Shown: one piece after another, positions 45,615 to 56,757 of the stretch
Layout: each line of letters opens with the position of its first letter
Position numbering within the stretch: position 1 is the first letter of the stretch
The notes under the pieces: generated by a model
What the model was told of the DNA's origin: nothing
Database searches by the model: none
The model's input: only the letters and a program-made list of their open reading frames with translations
Made by a program: the position numbers and the translations under genes
NCBI RefSeq assembly: GCF_002858925.1
Contig: NZ_PJRS01000006.1
Coordinates: 1-64,000, forward strand
Length of the DNA: 64,000 bases
Direction of reading: 5' to 3'
From: Caulobacter zeae
Lineage (GTDB): Bacteria > Pseudomonadota > Alphaproteobacteria > Caulobacterales > Caulobacteraceae

Positions 45615-48254
45615 ATGGCGGATAACAAGCTCAAACAGTACCGGGCGATGCGCGATTTCTCGAAGACGGCCGAGCCGTCGGGGCGCGCCAGGATCGCTCC
45701 CTCGCAGGCTTTGCGCTTCGTCATCCAGAAGCACGCGGCCAGTCACCTGCATTTCGACCTGCGCCTCGAATATGACGGGACCTTCCGCTCGTGGGCCGTG
45801 CCCAAGGGACCCTCGCTTGACCCGGCCGACCGGCGCCTGGCCATGGAGGTGGAGGACCATCCCCTCGACTACGGCGACTTCGAAGGCTCTATTCCCAAGG
45901 GTCAATACGGCGGCGGCACGGTGATGCTTTGGGATCGCGGCTACTGGGCGCCGGAGAAGGGGTTCGAAAAGATCGGCGCGGCCCTGGCCAAGGGCGAGCT
46001 GAAGTTCGTCATGGAAGGCGGACGCATGCATGGCTCCTGGGTGATCGTACGCACCAAGCGCGACGCTCGGGGACGGGCTAGCTGGATGCTGATCAAGCAC
46101 CGCGACGAGGCCGCCCAGCCGGGCAATCCGTCCGGACCCACGGACGCGGATCGCTCGATCGCCTCGCGACGGACCATGGCCGAGATCGCCAGCGGCAAGG
46201 GCAAGGCCGCCACGCCGTTCATGACCGGGGAGGGGGCGCCGGCCGGCGCGATCTGGCAGAGCGATCGCGACGACGGCGCGCCGCCGGGGCTGATCGCGCC
46301 GGACGAATCCCGGACGAGGGGCGGCCAGGCGAAGGTCAAGCGCGCCAAGGTGCTGCCGGTCTTCATCGAGCCGCAGCTGACCAAGCCCGCCGACAAGCCG
46401 CCGTCCGGACCCGGTTGGGCCCACGAGATCAAGTTCGACGGCTACCGGATGCAGTTGCGCACTGAACGCGGCAAGGCGGCCTTACGCACCCGCAAAGGGC
46501 TGGACTGGTCGACCAAGTTCCCGGAGATCACCCAGGCTGGCGCGGGCCTAGGCGACGGGATCATCGATGGCGAGGTCGTCGCGCTCGATCATACCGGCGC
46601 CCCCGACTTTGCGGCCCTACAGGCGGCAATCTCGCAAAAGAACACCGTAAACTTGGTGTTCTTCGTCTTCGACCTGCTGTTCGACGGCCTGGAGGACCTG
46701 CGTGACCTGCCGCTGTCGGCCCGCAAGGCGCGGCTGGCCCGCCGCGTCGCCGGGGGCGACGGGGTTTTGCGCTTCGTCGATCACTTCATCACCGCAGGCG
46801 ATGCGGTGCTGCTGTCGGCTTGCCGGATGGACCTGGAGGGCATCGTCTCCAAGCGCCTGGATGCGCCCTACCGCTCGGGCCGGGGCGAAGCTTGGACCAA
46901 ATCCAAGTGCCGGGCCGGCCATGAAGTGGTGATCGGCGGCTATACGACCACCGCCGGCGCATTTCGGTCCTTGATCGCCGGGGTCCATCGCGACGGTCAA
47001 CTGGTCCATGTCGGTCGGATCGGCGCCGGGTTTGGCCGCGACAAGCTTTCGATCCTGCTGCCGAGGCTCAAGGCCCTGGAGACCGCCAAGAGCCCGTTCG
47101 CGAGCAAGGGCCCGTCCCGCGGCGGCGTTGGCGAGGTTCATTGGCTGCGGCCCGACCTGGTGGCCGAGATCGAATACGAGGGCTTCACGGCCGACGGGCT
47201 CCTGCGCCAAGCCGCCTTCAAGGGCATGCGCGAGGACAAGCCCGCCGCCGAGGTCGAGGCAGAAGCGCCCGCATCCCCCGCGACGGCGCTCGCCGAGCCC
47301 AGGGCCCAGAAGGGCGCGAGCGTCACGGTCAAGGCGGCCAGTGTCAGTTCCCGGGGCTCGGCGGTGGTGATGGGCCAGACCCTGTCCAACGCGGGCAAGG
47401 CGCTCTGGCCTGACGCGGCCGACGGCCGGCTGGTCACCAAGCTCGATCTGGCGCAATATTATGAGGCGGTGGGAGATTGGATGATCGAGCATTTGCGCGG
47501 CCGGCCCTGCTCGATGATCCGCATGCCCGATGGCGTCCAGGGCGAGCAGAAGTTCTTCCAGCGCCATGCCGGCCAGGGTCAATCGGCCCTGATCTCCGAG
47601 GTGAGCGTCTGGGGCGACCGCAAACCCTATCTGCAGTTCGACAAGATCGAGGCTCTGGTCGCCGCCGCCCAGGTCGGGGCCCTGGAGCTACACCCTTGGA
47701 ACTGTGAGCCCTTCCTGCCCGAGCAGCCGGGGCGCCTGGTCTTTGACCTCGACCCCGCCCCGGACGTGCCGTTCGAGCGGGTGATCGAAGGCGCGCGCGA
47801 GGTACGTGACCGGCTGGCCGACCTTGGCCTGGTGTCGTTCTGCAAAACCACGGGCGGCAAGGGCCTGCACGTAGTCACGCCTCTATCGGCCGAAGGGCTG
47901 GATTGGGACATCGCCAAGGCGTTCGCCCGCGACGTTTGCAAGGCCATGGCCCACGACGATCCGGAAAACTATCTGATCGTCATGGCCAAGGCCAAGCGCG
48001 GGGGAAAGATCTTCCTGGACTATCTGCGCAACGACCGCATGGCCACGGCCGTGGCGCCGCTGTCGCCGCGCGGGCGGCCCGGCGCGCCGGTGTCGATGCC
48101 GCTGACTTGGAGCCAGGTGAAAAAGGGGCTTGATCCGGCCCGCTATACAGTCCGTACGACGCCGGGCTTGGTGCGCAGGCTCGCAGCCTGGGAAGATTAC
48201 TGCGAGGGCGAGCGGCCGCTGGAGGCGGCTATCCGTCGGCTAGGGAAGGTCTAG
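45615..48254 (+). CDS. ligD: ATP-dependent DNA ligase D (NHEJ)
   Basis: An 879-residue three-domain end-joining enzyme in the order phosphoesterase-ligase-polymerase. The 3'-phosphoesterase domain (about residues 20-190) has HLHFDLRLEYDG. The ligase domain has the nucleotidyl-acceptor Lys near residue 273 (EIKFDGYRMQLR), IIDGEVVALD and EGIVSKRLDAPYRSGR. The primase-polymerase domain has LVFDLDPAPDVPFERV (metal-binding Asp-x-Asp, near 711) and KTTGGKGLHVVTPL. ATG 45615 has GGAG upstream. It works with Ku, encoded convergently 0.5 kb downstream, to join double-strand breaks when no sister copy is available. Confidence 0.96.
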   Translation: MADNKLKQYRAMRDFSKTAEPSGRARIAPSQALRFVIQKHAASHLHFDLRLEYDGTFRSWAVPKGPSLDPADRRLAMEVEDHPLDYGDFEGSIPKGQYGGGTVMLWDRGYWAPEKGFEKIGAALAKGELKFVMEGGRMHGSWVIVRTKRDARGRASWMLIKHRDEAAQPGNPSGPTDADRSIASRRTMAEIASGKGKAATPFMTGEGAPAGAIWQSDRDDGAPPGLIAPDESRTRGGQAKVKRAKVLPVFIEPQLTKPADKPPSGPGWAHEIKFDGYRMQLRTERGKAALRTRKGLDWSTKFPEITQAGAGLGDGIIDGEVVALDHTGAPDFAALQAAISQKNTVNLVFFVFDLLFDGLEDLRDLPLSARKARLARRVAGGDGVLRFVDHFITAGDAVLLSACRMDLEGIVSKRLDAPYRSGRGEAWTKSKCRAGHEVVIGGYTTTAGAFRSLIAGVHRDGQLVHVGRIGAGFGRDKLSILLPRLKALETAKSPFASKGPSRGGVGEVHWLRPDLVAEIEYEGFTADGLLRQAAFKGMREDKPAAEVEAEAPASPATALAEPRAQKGASVTVKAASVSSRGSAVVMGQTLSNAGKALWPDAADGRLVTKLDLAQYYEAVGDWMIEHLRGRPCSMIRMPDGVQGEQKFFQRHAGQGQSALISEVSVWGDRKPYLQFDKIEALVAAAQVGALELHPWNCEPFLPEQPGRLVFDLDPAPDVPFERVIEGAREVRDRLADLGLVSFCKTTGGKGLHVVTPLSAEGLDWDIAKAFARDVCKAMAHDDPENYLIVMAKAKRGGKIFLDYLRNDRMATAVAPLSPRGRPGAPVSMPLTWSQVKKGLDPARYTVRTTPGLVRRLAAWEDYCEGERPLEAAIRRLGKV

Positions 48255-48257
48255 GAG

Positions 48258-48809
48258 ATGGCCAGGGCCCCCGCGCCTCGCCGGCTGAAGGTCTATCAGG
48301 CCCAGTTCGGCTTCCACGACAGCGTGGTGGCCGCGCCAAACCAAGCCGCGGCCTTGGCCGCCTGGGGCACGCGCCAGAACCTTTTCGCCGAGGGGCGGGC
48401 CAAGGTCAGCGACGATCCCGACGCCGCGGCCGTTGCGCTGGCGCATCCTGAGGTCCCGCTGCGTCGCGCGGTGGGCTCCCAGGACCCGTTCAGTCTCGAT
48501 CCCGGACTACCTCAGGTTCCCGATCCGCCGCCGCGCGGCAAGCCAGCCTTGAAGGTCCTGGCGAAGGCCGCGCCGGTGGCGCTGGAGGCCTCGCCGCCCG
48601 ATCGTTCGGCGCTGGACGCCGCGCAAAAGGCGCTCGCGTCGATCAACGCCCGGCGGTTGGACGAGGAGAAGGACTTTGAGCGCCGGCGCAAGGCCCTTGA
48701 GGCTGAGGAGCTGGCCGCGCGCCAGGCGTGGGCCAAGGCCCGCAAGACGGCCGAGACGGCCTTGGAGGCGGCGCGCCGGTCCTATCGCGCCGCGGGCGGC
48801 GACGCCTAG
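48258..48809 (+). CDS. Hypothetical protein of the ligD-ku locus
   Basis: A 183-residue protein directly after ligD (3-base gap). The N-terminal ~80 residues look folded (RRLKVYQAQFGFHDSVVAAP, AALAAWGTRQNLFAEG), and the C-terminal third is a long charged coiled coil (INARRLDEEKDFERRRKALE). I recall similar genes next to ligD in other alphaproteobacteria but know no function. Its stop shares a CTAG with the opposing ku stop. It may be an NHEJ accessory factor; this is inference from position. Confidence 0.75.
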   Translation: MARAPAPRRLKVYQAQFGFHDSVVAAPNQAAALAAWGTRQNLFAEGRAKVSDDPDAAAVALAHPEVPLRRAVGSQDPFSLDPGLPQVPDPPPRGKPALKVLAKAAPVALEASPPDRSALDAAQKALASINARRLDEEKDFERRRKALEAEELAARQAWAKARKTAETALEAARRSYRAAGGDA

Positions 48810-49696
48810 CCTGCCTTGCGGGCCTTGTGCGCCGAGGCGGCCTTGGAGGTCGTCTTGGCCTTGGCGGCGGGCTTGGTCGCCGCCTTGGCCGCGGGCTTGG
48901 CTGAAGACTTGGCGGGCGCGGCGTCCTTCCCGCCCAGGCTGGCGCGCAGGGCGGCCATCAGGTCGATGACATTGGTGTCCTCGGGCTCCTCGACCTTGGC
49001 GATCTTGTGGCCCTTCTGCTTGGCCTTGATCAGGTCCTTGAGCGCCTCTTCGTAGCGATCGACGAACTGGCCCGGGTCAAAAGGGCCTTCCTGCTGTTCG
49101 ATGATCTTCTGGGCGATGGCGATCATTTGAGGGTCGGCGGCCTTGTCGCTGATCGAGCCGAACACCTCGTCCTCCTTGCGCACTTCGGCGTCGGTGCGCA
49201 GCGTGTAGGCCAGGATGCCCTTGCCGCGGGGCTCCAGCGCCAGGAGGCGCTCGCGGGTCGACATCACCACCCGTCCCAGCGCGATCTGCCCCGAGCGCTC
49301 CATCGACTCGCGGATCACAGCGAAGGCTTCCTGGGCAAGCTTTCCGTCGGGGGCCAGGTAATAGGGATTGTCCCAGTAGATCCGGTCGATCTCCTCGGCG
49401 GGCACGAAGCGCTCGATGTCGATGGTCTTTGTGCTCTCCAGCTTCACGGCGTTGATCTCGTCCTGGGTCAGCAGGATGTACTCGCCCTTGGAGACCTCGT
49501 AGCCCTTGACCAGCTTGGCGCGCTCGACCGGCCCGGTGTCAGGGTCGGTGGTGACCATCTTGATGCGGTTGTTGGTGTCCGGATTGATCAGGTTGAAATG
49601 CACCTCGCCACCGCTGTTGGTGGCGGTGTACAGCGCCACCGGGCAGGTCACGAGCGAAAGCCGAAGATGTCCTTGCCAGGTTGGACGATAAGCCAT
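48806..49696 (-). CDS. ku: Bacterial Ku, NHEJ DNA-end-binding protein
   Basis: A 296-residue Ku. It starts MAYRPTWQGHLRLSLVTCPV, has the core beta-barrel (YILLTQDEINAVKLESTKTI, RIYWDNPYYLAPDGK) and ends with a ~45-residue Lys/Ala-rich tail that would contact DNA and recruit LigD. It would form a ring dimer around double-strand ends. ATG 49696 has AAGGA eight bases upstream. A small gene 62 bases upstream is on the same strand and may be co-transcribed. A fragment of a second ku copy lies at 2911-2952. Confidence 0.95.
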   Translation of the reverse strand: MAYRPTWQGHLRLSLVTCPVALYTATNSGGEVHFNLINPDTNNRIKMVTTDPDTGPVERAKLVKGYEVSKGEYILLTQDEINAVKLESTKTIDIERFVPAEEIDRIYWDNPYYLAPDGKLAQEAFAVIRESMERSGQIALGRVVMSTRERLLALEPRGKGILAYTLRTDAEVRKEDEVFGSISDKAADPQMIAIAQKIIEQQEGPFDPGQFVDRYEEALKDLIKAKQKGHKIAKVEEPEDTNVIDLMAALRASLGGKDAAPAKSSAKPAAKAATKPAAKAKTTSKAASAHKARKAG

Positions 49697-49758
49697 GTCG
49701 AGCATCCTTGCCGCCCACCGGGGCGCAGGGAGAAAACGATGGTCGGCGTGTTTCGTTC

Positions 49759-50004
49759 TCAAACGCCGCAGGGCGCGGTCTCGCCGGTTTCGAGGTCGAT
49801 GCGGAAGCAGTGCTCGCCGCCGGTATCGAGGTCACGCACCACCACGCTGATCTGGCCGTCCTCGTCCGGCGCGACCGCGAGGTCCTCAACATAGGCGACG
49901 GCGGCGGCCTCAAAGGAAGGCTCGCGCACGATGCGCCCATGATGGGGGCCAGCGTGGCGCGCGTGAACGCTGAAACGCCGGTCGTCGTGCGTGGTGTTGG
50001 TCAT
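49759..50004 (-). CDS. Conserved small protein upstream of ku
   Basis: An 81-residue protein starting MTNTTHDDRRFSVHARHAG. The compact alpha/beta sequence (FEAAAVAYVEDLAVAPDEDG, ISVVVRDLDTGGEHCFRIDL) looks like one small domain, similar to a Caulobacterales family I recall as DUF5961. The function is unknown. ATG 50004 follows AGGAGA. It lies 62 bases before ku on the same strand, so a shared transcript is likely. Confidence 0.65.
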   Translation of the reverse strand: MTNTTHDDRRFSVHARHAGPHHGRIVREPSFEAAAVAYVEDLAVAPDEDGQISVVVRDLDTGGEHCFRIDLETGETAPCGV

Positions 50005-50107
50005 TACGGGTCTCCTAGCGGCATCAACGCGCGAAGCCGCCGAAGGATTCAAGGCGACCGACCAGGCGCCGCCAGGCCTGTCAGCGGATCTCGCCGGCGC
50101 TCTCGAA

Positions 50108-50400
50108 CTAGGCGGTGGGCCTGCCGTCAGCCGGCGCCGGTATCGCGACTTCGAAATCCTCGCCGCCGTCGAGCGTCAGCCCGCCGCGGCGCCGCCCCAA
50201 CGCCTCGCGGGTGGATCACCGCCGACCCCGCCCTTGGCCAGGCGCTGGCGCGGGGAGCCGACGTAGCGGATTTCGAACGTCGCCCGGTCGATCTGGCGGC
50301 CCACCGTCAGCACGCCTTGCGCGGCATGCGGCGACCCGGGGAGGTATGGCCACAGGGTCAGGGTTCCTGCGCGCTCGGCGCGGGTTTGAAAGGAGGGAAG
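50108..50400 (-). pseudogene. Frameshifted small gene between ku and katE
   Basis: The 590 bases between the ku unit and katE hold no intact gene. On the minus strand one frame reads TLTLWPYLPGSPHAAQGVLT, then TFEIRYVGSPRQRLAKGG. It goes out of frame near 50215, where another frame continues STREALGRRRGGLTLDGGED, then FEVAIPAPADGRPTA and a stop at 50108-50110. The two halves fit together as one ~95-residue beta-rich protein with a frameshift. I do not know the family. A sequencing error is an alternative. Confidence 0.45.
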
Positions 50401-50594
50401 AGCGCGGCCCGGCGATCGTCGGGGGGGCGTCTGGCCGGGCCGCTGTCGTCCCCAGGGCCAGGAAAGGCGCTGTATGGACACAGATATAAGTTCCGGGGCG
50501 GCGCTTCGTTCCTGGGCGGCGCGAAACTCACCAAAAGGCCGGTGGTCGACCGGCCGCCCTTGGCCAGGCGTTCGCCAGGCCAAGGGCGAACGCC

Positions 50595-52733
<2,139 letters not shown>

Positions 52734-52799
52734 GAGAAGATCCTGACGATTTGAAGCGGGGCCTAAGGCCTGGGCGATGGTTATGCTGGCCGGCGGGCC

Positions 52800-53336
52800 T
52801 TAAGGCGCGGACGGCGGGGCGAGTTGGGCCATCAGTTCGGCCTTGCGGGCCGAAAGCTTCGCGCCGAGCGCGACGAGATCCAGGTCGCTGGCGCGCACCT
52901 CGGGAAAGAGCTCGCTTTCCTCTTCCTCGACATGGTGGCGGACCTGCTCGCCGAGCACCTTGACCTTGGCGTCATAGAGCGGCTGGTCCGGCGCCCCGGC
53001 CTCGATCTGGGCGATCAGGGTCTTGGCGCCCATATGCTCGACGATGGCTTCATCGATCAGATCGCCATCGCCCGTCGCCTCTCGGGCCGGTGGGTAGAAG
53101 AACTCTTCCTCGATCTGGGTGTGGACCTTCAGGGCCAGACAGATTTTGTCGGCCAGGGACTTCTTCGCGGCCGGGTCGGTCAGACCCTCATAGGCCTCGA
53201 AATAGTCCTCGACCTGGCGGTGATCGGCCTCCAGCAGAGCGATGGCGTCTTGGCCGCGCGTCTTGGGGGCGGCCTGCGCCTTGGTGGCGGCCAGTGCGGA
53301 TTTCTGCTTGGCTTTGGTCTTCGCCGTGACGGCCAT
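52800..53336 (-). CDS. Hemerythrin HHE domain protein
   Basis: A 178-residue four-helix protein with a Lys/Ala-rich N-terminus and a hemerythrin-like domain. Iron-binding positions are His39 (LLEADHRQVEDYFE), His72 (LKVHTQIEEEFFYP), His101 (VEHMGAKTLI) and His134/135 (VRHHVEEEESELFP). It probably holds a di-iron centre that binds oxygen or nitric oxide, or buffers iron under oxidative stress. It is upstream of katE on the same strand and has a GGAAC-N16-GGTT promoter. Confidence 0.9.
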   Translation of the reverse strand: MAVTAKTKAKQKSALAATKAQAAPKTRGQDAIALLEADHRQVEDYFEAYEGLTDPAAKKSLADKICLALKVHTQIEEEFFYPPAREATGDGDLIDEAIVEHMGAKTLIAQIEAGAPDQPLYDAKVKVLGEQVRHHVEEEESELFPEVRASDLDLVALGAKLSARKAELMAQLAPPSAP

Positions 53337-53370
53337 GGTTGATGTTCCGGTTGGGGAAGGACGCGGTCTT

Positions 53371-53395
53371 AACCGCCCGCCTATCCGGCCGTTCC
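53371..53395 (-). promoter_or_regulatory. EcfG-type promoter of hemerythrin (and katE)
   Basis: On the minus strand: GGAAC (53395-53391), 16 bases, GGTT (53374-53371), one mismatch in the -10 to CGTT. It lies 35 bases from the gene start. The same GGTT variant is found before the SRPBCC operon at 61567. Confidence 0.5.
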
Positions 53396-53471
53396 GGCGA
53401 TGATCAAACGATGGGTCAGGGCGGGCCGCCCCGCATCCCTTCCGATCAGCAAGGGGGCTGGGAATGGCCCG

Positions 53472-55784
53472 TCAGGGCGGAGCGCCCGCCCTCAGGCGTA
53501 CCGACAGCCCGTCGCGGTTCCAGTCGAAGTCGATCTGGCCGTCGAGCTGGCGCGCCAGGTTGGCCATTAGCCGCGAGCCGAAACCCGAGCGCGATGGCGC
53601 GCTCACCGACGGACCTTCGTGCTCCTCCCAGGCCAGCGACCAGCCTTGTCGCTCGCTGGCCCAACTGACCTCCAGGCGGCCCCCGCGCACTGACAGCGCC
53701 CCATACTTGGTGGCGTTGGTCGCCAGCTCGTGGAGGATCATGCTCAGGGGCTGGAGCTGGTCGGCGGGTAGGGCGATTTCGCCGCCCGAAGGGCGCACCC
53801 GCGCCCCGGTGCTGATCGCGGAGGCCAACTCCTCTCGCACCACCTCGGCGATGGTTCCGCCGCGCCATTGGGTCCTGGCCAGCGCCGACTGCGCGCGCGC
53901 CATGGCCTCGATGCGCCCGTGGATGGCCTGGCGGAACTCGGCTGGGTCGGCCGCATCGGTGAGGCGCACGATCGACTGGATGATGGCCAGGGCGTTTCGG
54001 GCCCGATGATCGACCTCGCGCATCAGCAAATCGCGCGCGGCCTCGGCTTGCTTGCGGGCGGTGATGTCTATGGCCGTGCCGACCACGCGTAGACACCGAT
54101 CCTCGGCGTCGAACACCCCGCGCCCCTTGGCGGCCACCCAGCGCTCTATCCCGTCCTCCGCGCCGATGGTGCGATATTCGACGTCGTAGAGGTCCTGCGC
54201 GGCCGGGTCGCAGGCGGCCGCATAGGCCCTGGATGTCGGCTCTAGGTCGTCGTGGTGAAGCCCGCCGTAGAAGTCGTCGAGGGTGACCGGCACGCCGGGC
54301 GAGTGGCCAAAGAGCGCCCGGACCCGGTCGTCCCAGTAGAGCGCGCCATCGCCGTTATCGACGTCCCACAGCCCCACCTCGCCAAACTCGGTGGCCAGTC
54401 GCAGGCGCGTCTCGCTTTGCAAAAGTGCACGTTCGGCTTCGATGCGTTCAGTGACGTCCGAGATCACCGCGTAGAGGCCGACCACCCCGCCGTCGGCGCC
54501 GCGCCGCGGAACATAATCGACCTGCACATCGCGCGGTCCGCTGGCGGGATAGTCCACGCGGCTTTCGAACGTCACCCTTTCCCCGGCCAGGGCCGCCTCC
54601 AGGTACGGCTTGACCCGATCGTAGGCCGCCCCGAGCACCGCCCGCACCCGTTGGCCCTGCAGCGCCTCGCGCGGGCGTCCAAACCACGCCTCGTACCCGC
54701 GATTGACGAACCGGTAGCGCTCATCGCGATCAATATAGGCGATCAGCAGCGGGGCGGCGTCGGTGATCCGCCGCAGCTCGGCGGCGCTGTCGGCCAACTC
54801 AGCCTGGGACGCCACCCGTTCCACGAACGCCCAAGAGCGTTCGGTGACCTCGCGCACCAAGGCCAACTCGCGGTCGGTCCAGAAGTGCGGGCCCTTGTGA
54901 TGAACGGCCATTAGCGCTCGAAGGCGGCCGTCGCGCACCAACGGCATGCAGATGGTCGCGCCTATGCCGATCGCCTGGAAGGTGGCCGCCTCGTGGGCGG
55001 CGATTTCCGCGAGATTGTCGTTGATGACCAGCGGCAAGCCACGCGAGAGGTTCTCCACCGCCATCTCGCCGAAGTCGGCCAAGCGGTAACGGCCAACGAT
55101 GGAGGTCGAGCCGGATACGGCCCAATCGCCGCGAATGGTGAAACCGTCCTGGTCGGGATCCATGTCGGCATAGGCGCAGATGGCCACGCCCATGTGCTCG
55201 CCGATCATCTGAGCCGCGCGCATCATCACCGCCTCGGCGCTGGGCAGCGTCGATGTGGCGCGGGTCAGGCGATCAAGAAAGAGAACCGTGCGCTCGCTCT
55301 CCTCGCGGCGGGCGCGTTCCTGCGCGGCCGATGTCGTCTCGACGCACACGCAAAGGACGCCAGGAACCTCGTCCGCAACCGGTATCGGACTGTAGGAAAA
55401 GGTGAAGCATGCCGGCTCGGCCTGGCCTTTCCGATGAAGGGTGACCGGCAGATCCTCATAGAACGCGGCCGCGCCGCTGAAAGCCGCCTCGATGATCGGC
55501 TCGATGGTGGCGCGCACCTCGGGCCAGACGGTCCAGAATGGCTGGCCCAGAGCGCCTGGGTGCTTGTCGCCGAGGATGGGGCGATAGGCGTCGTTATAGA
55601 TGAGGATCCGCTCGGGACCCCAGATCAGGAACATCGGGAACGCCGCGCCCAGCAGCACTTCGAGCTGCTGGCGCAGGGGCTGAGGCCATGCGGAGGGTCG
55701 GCCTATCCCTGCGATGACGCCATCGGCCTCTAGCAGCCTCGCCACTTCGCCACCCGCCAGGATTTTGGACACTTTGAAGCTCAT
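53472..55784 (-). CDS. PAS/GAF HWE-family sensor histidine kinase
   Basis: A 770-residue soluble kinase, paralogous throughout to the one at 14317-16257 but with one extra PAS domain (about residues 335-455: ITDAAPLLIAYIDRDERYRF) between GAF and the last PAS. Shared features are PMFLIWGPERILIYNDAYR, TSIVGRYRLADFG, the His near residue 590 (MREVDHRARNALAIIQ), LHELATNATKYG, and the HWE signature LAWEEHEG. Kinases of this type can feed the general stress response. The ATG at 55784 is preferred over a TTG seven codons earlier. An ECF-like promoter element lies 75 bases upstream. Confidence 0.92.
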   Translation of the reverse strand: MSFKVSKILAGGEVARLLEADGVIAGIGRPSAWPQPLRQQLEVLLGAAFPMFLIWGPERILIYNDAYRPILGDKHPGALGQPFWTVWPEVRATIEPIIEAAFSGAAAFYEDLPVTLHRKGQAEPACFTFSYSPIPVADEVPGVLCVCVETTSAAQERARREESERTVLFLDRLTRATSTLPSAEAVMMRAAQMIGEHMGVAICAYADMDPDQDGFTIRGDWAVSGSTSIVGRYRLADFGEMAVENLSRGLPLVINDNLAEIAAHEAATFQAIGIGATICMPLVRDGRLRALMAVHHKGPHFWTDRELALVREVTERSWAFVERVASQAELADSAAELRRITDAAPLLIAYIDRDERYRFVNRGYEAWFGRPREALQGQRVRAVLGAAYDRVKPYLEAALAGERVTFESRVDYPASGPRDVQVDYVPRRGADGGVVGLYAVISDVTERIEAERALLQSETRLRLATEFGEVGLWDVDNGDGALYWDDRVRALFGHSPGVPVTLDDFYGGLHHDDLEPTSRAYAAACDPAAQDLYDVEYRTIGAEDGIERWVAAKGRGVFDAEDRCLRVVGTAIDITARKQAEAARDLLMREVDHRARNALAIIQSIVRLTDAADPAEFRQAIHGRIEAMARAQSALARTQWRGGTIAEVVREELASAISTGARVRPSGGEIALPADQLQPLSMILHELATNATKYGALSVRGGRLEVSWASERQGWSLAWEEHEGPSVSAPSRSGFGSRLMANLARQLDGQIDFDWNRDGLSVRLRAGAPP

Positions 55785-55858
55785 AGCGAGGCGGTGATCC
55801 GGCAAGGGGACGTCGAGAGTTGGGCCGCCCTTGCATGCAGCAGCCCATCTGCGACGAC

Positions 55859-55883
55859 AACGTCAAAGCCAAGCTTCGGTTGC
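55859..55883 (-). promoter_or_regulatory. ECF-type promoter-like element of the second HWE kinase
   Basis: On the minus strand: GCAAC (55883-55879), 16 bases, CGTT (55862-55859). The surrounding words TGTCGCAACC and AGCTTGGC are the same as at 16318-16342. It differs from the EcfG consensus by one base in the -35. Confidence 0.5.
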
Positions 55884-55905
55884 GACAGCCGCGGCCCCGG
55901 CTTGA

Positions 55906-56556
55906 TCAGGCGCCCGTCTTGCCGTCCGGCGCGGCGACGGGCTTGGATTCTGGCGAGTTCTTTTGGCGCAGGACGATCGACAGGACCACGAGCACGGCGG
56001 TCGAGAGGAACTCGCTTTGCCAGTTCTGGAAGGATTCGAACCAAAGTTGCGGGTCGGCGAGATAGGCCAGAACGCCTTGGGCCACCTGACCGTGCTCGGC
56101 CGCCTCCTGGGCGGCCTGCTTGGCGCTGAACACCCAGTGCAGGACGAAAGCGGCCATGAACAGCAGAGCCAGGACAAGTCCGAGCGAGTGGGCATAGAGC
56201 CAGGCCAGAGGCCCGGCGCGGCGGGCCAGCGGCGGGGCGTCCTGCTCCTTGCTGGGCAGGACATCGCGCTCAGGGGCGTCAGGGTCCTTGGATTCCGAAG
56301 AACCGTGCTGGAAGAGATAGGCCGTCAGCACGACGTAGACGGCCATCTGCAGGAACTCGCTCTCCCAGTTCTCAAACACGGTCGAGATGAAGGCAGGGTC
56401 GGATAAGTAGCTGATCAGTCCGATCCCAGGCTCGCCATGGCGCCGCAGATCCTGCAGCGCCACACGCCATCCCGTCAGCCACTGACCGACCAGACTGGCG
56501 GCGAACATCGCCATCAGCACGATCGTCAAGCCGTTGCGCTTCAGGAACCGAACCAT
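55906..56556 (-). CDS. DUF6766 family membrane protein
   Basis: A 216-residue membrane protein with four hydrophobic helices. It starts MVRFLKRNGLTIVLMAMFAA, the DUF6766 pattern. The sequence is an internal duplication: FENWESEFLQMAVYVVLTAYL in the first half matches FQNWQSEFLSTAVLVVLSIVL in the second, each after a LADP/LSDP motif. The function is unknown. The start is uncertain, because ATGs upstream (for example at MRVVEP) are also open and no strong ribosome site precedes 56556. Confidence 0.8.
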   Translation of the reverse strand: MVRFLKRNGLTIVLMAMFAASLVGQWLTGWRVALQDLRRHGEPGIGLISYLSDPAFISTVFENWESEFLQMAVYVVLTAYLFQHGSSESKDPDAPERDVLPSKEQDAPPLARRAGPLAWLYAHSLGLVLALLFMAAFVLHWVFSAKQAAQEAAEHGQVAQGVLAYLADPQLWFESFQNWQSEFLSTAVLVVLSIVLRQKNSPESKPVAAPDGKTGA

Positions 56557-56757
56557 TCGGGAAAAGTCGCCTGGCAGGTCGGTTGGTTCCACGACCCTCA
56601 TTTGCGTGGACGGCATCCAGCCCACCGGCTTGCCGGAGGGGGATGGTCGATGTCGAAGGACGCTTGATGGGATCTCCCCGACACCCACCGCCCTCCTGCG
56701 CGTTGAGATGAGGGCGCGGCGCGAGCCGCGCTTGGTATCGCCGCAAGGAGAAGCTTG

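Noticed and set aside
56557..56610. GGAAC-N16-CGAC upstream of the DUF6766 gene
   Set aside because: The -10 box has two mismatches; too weak to call as a stress promoter.
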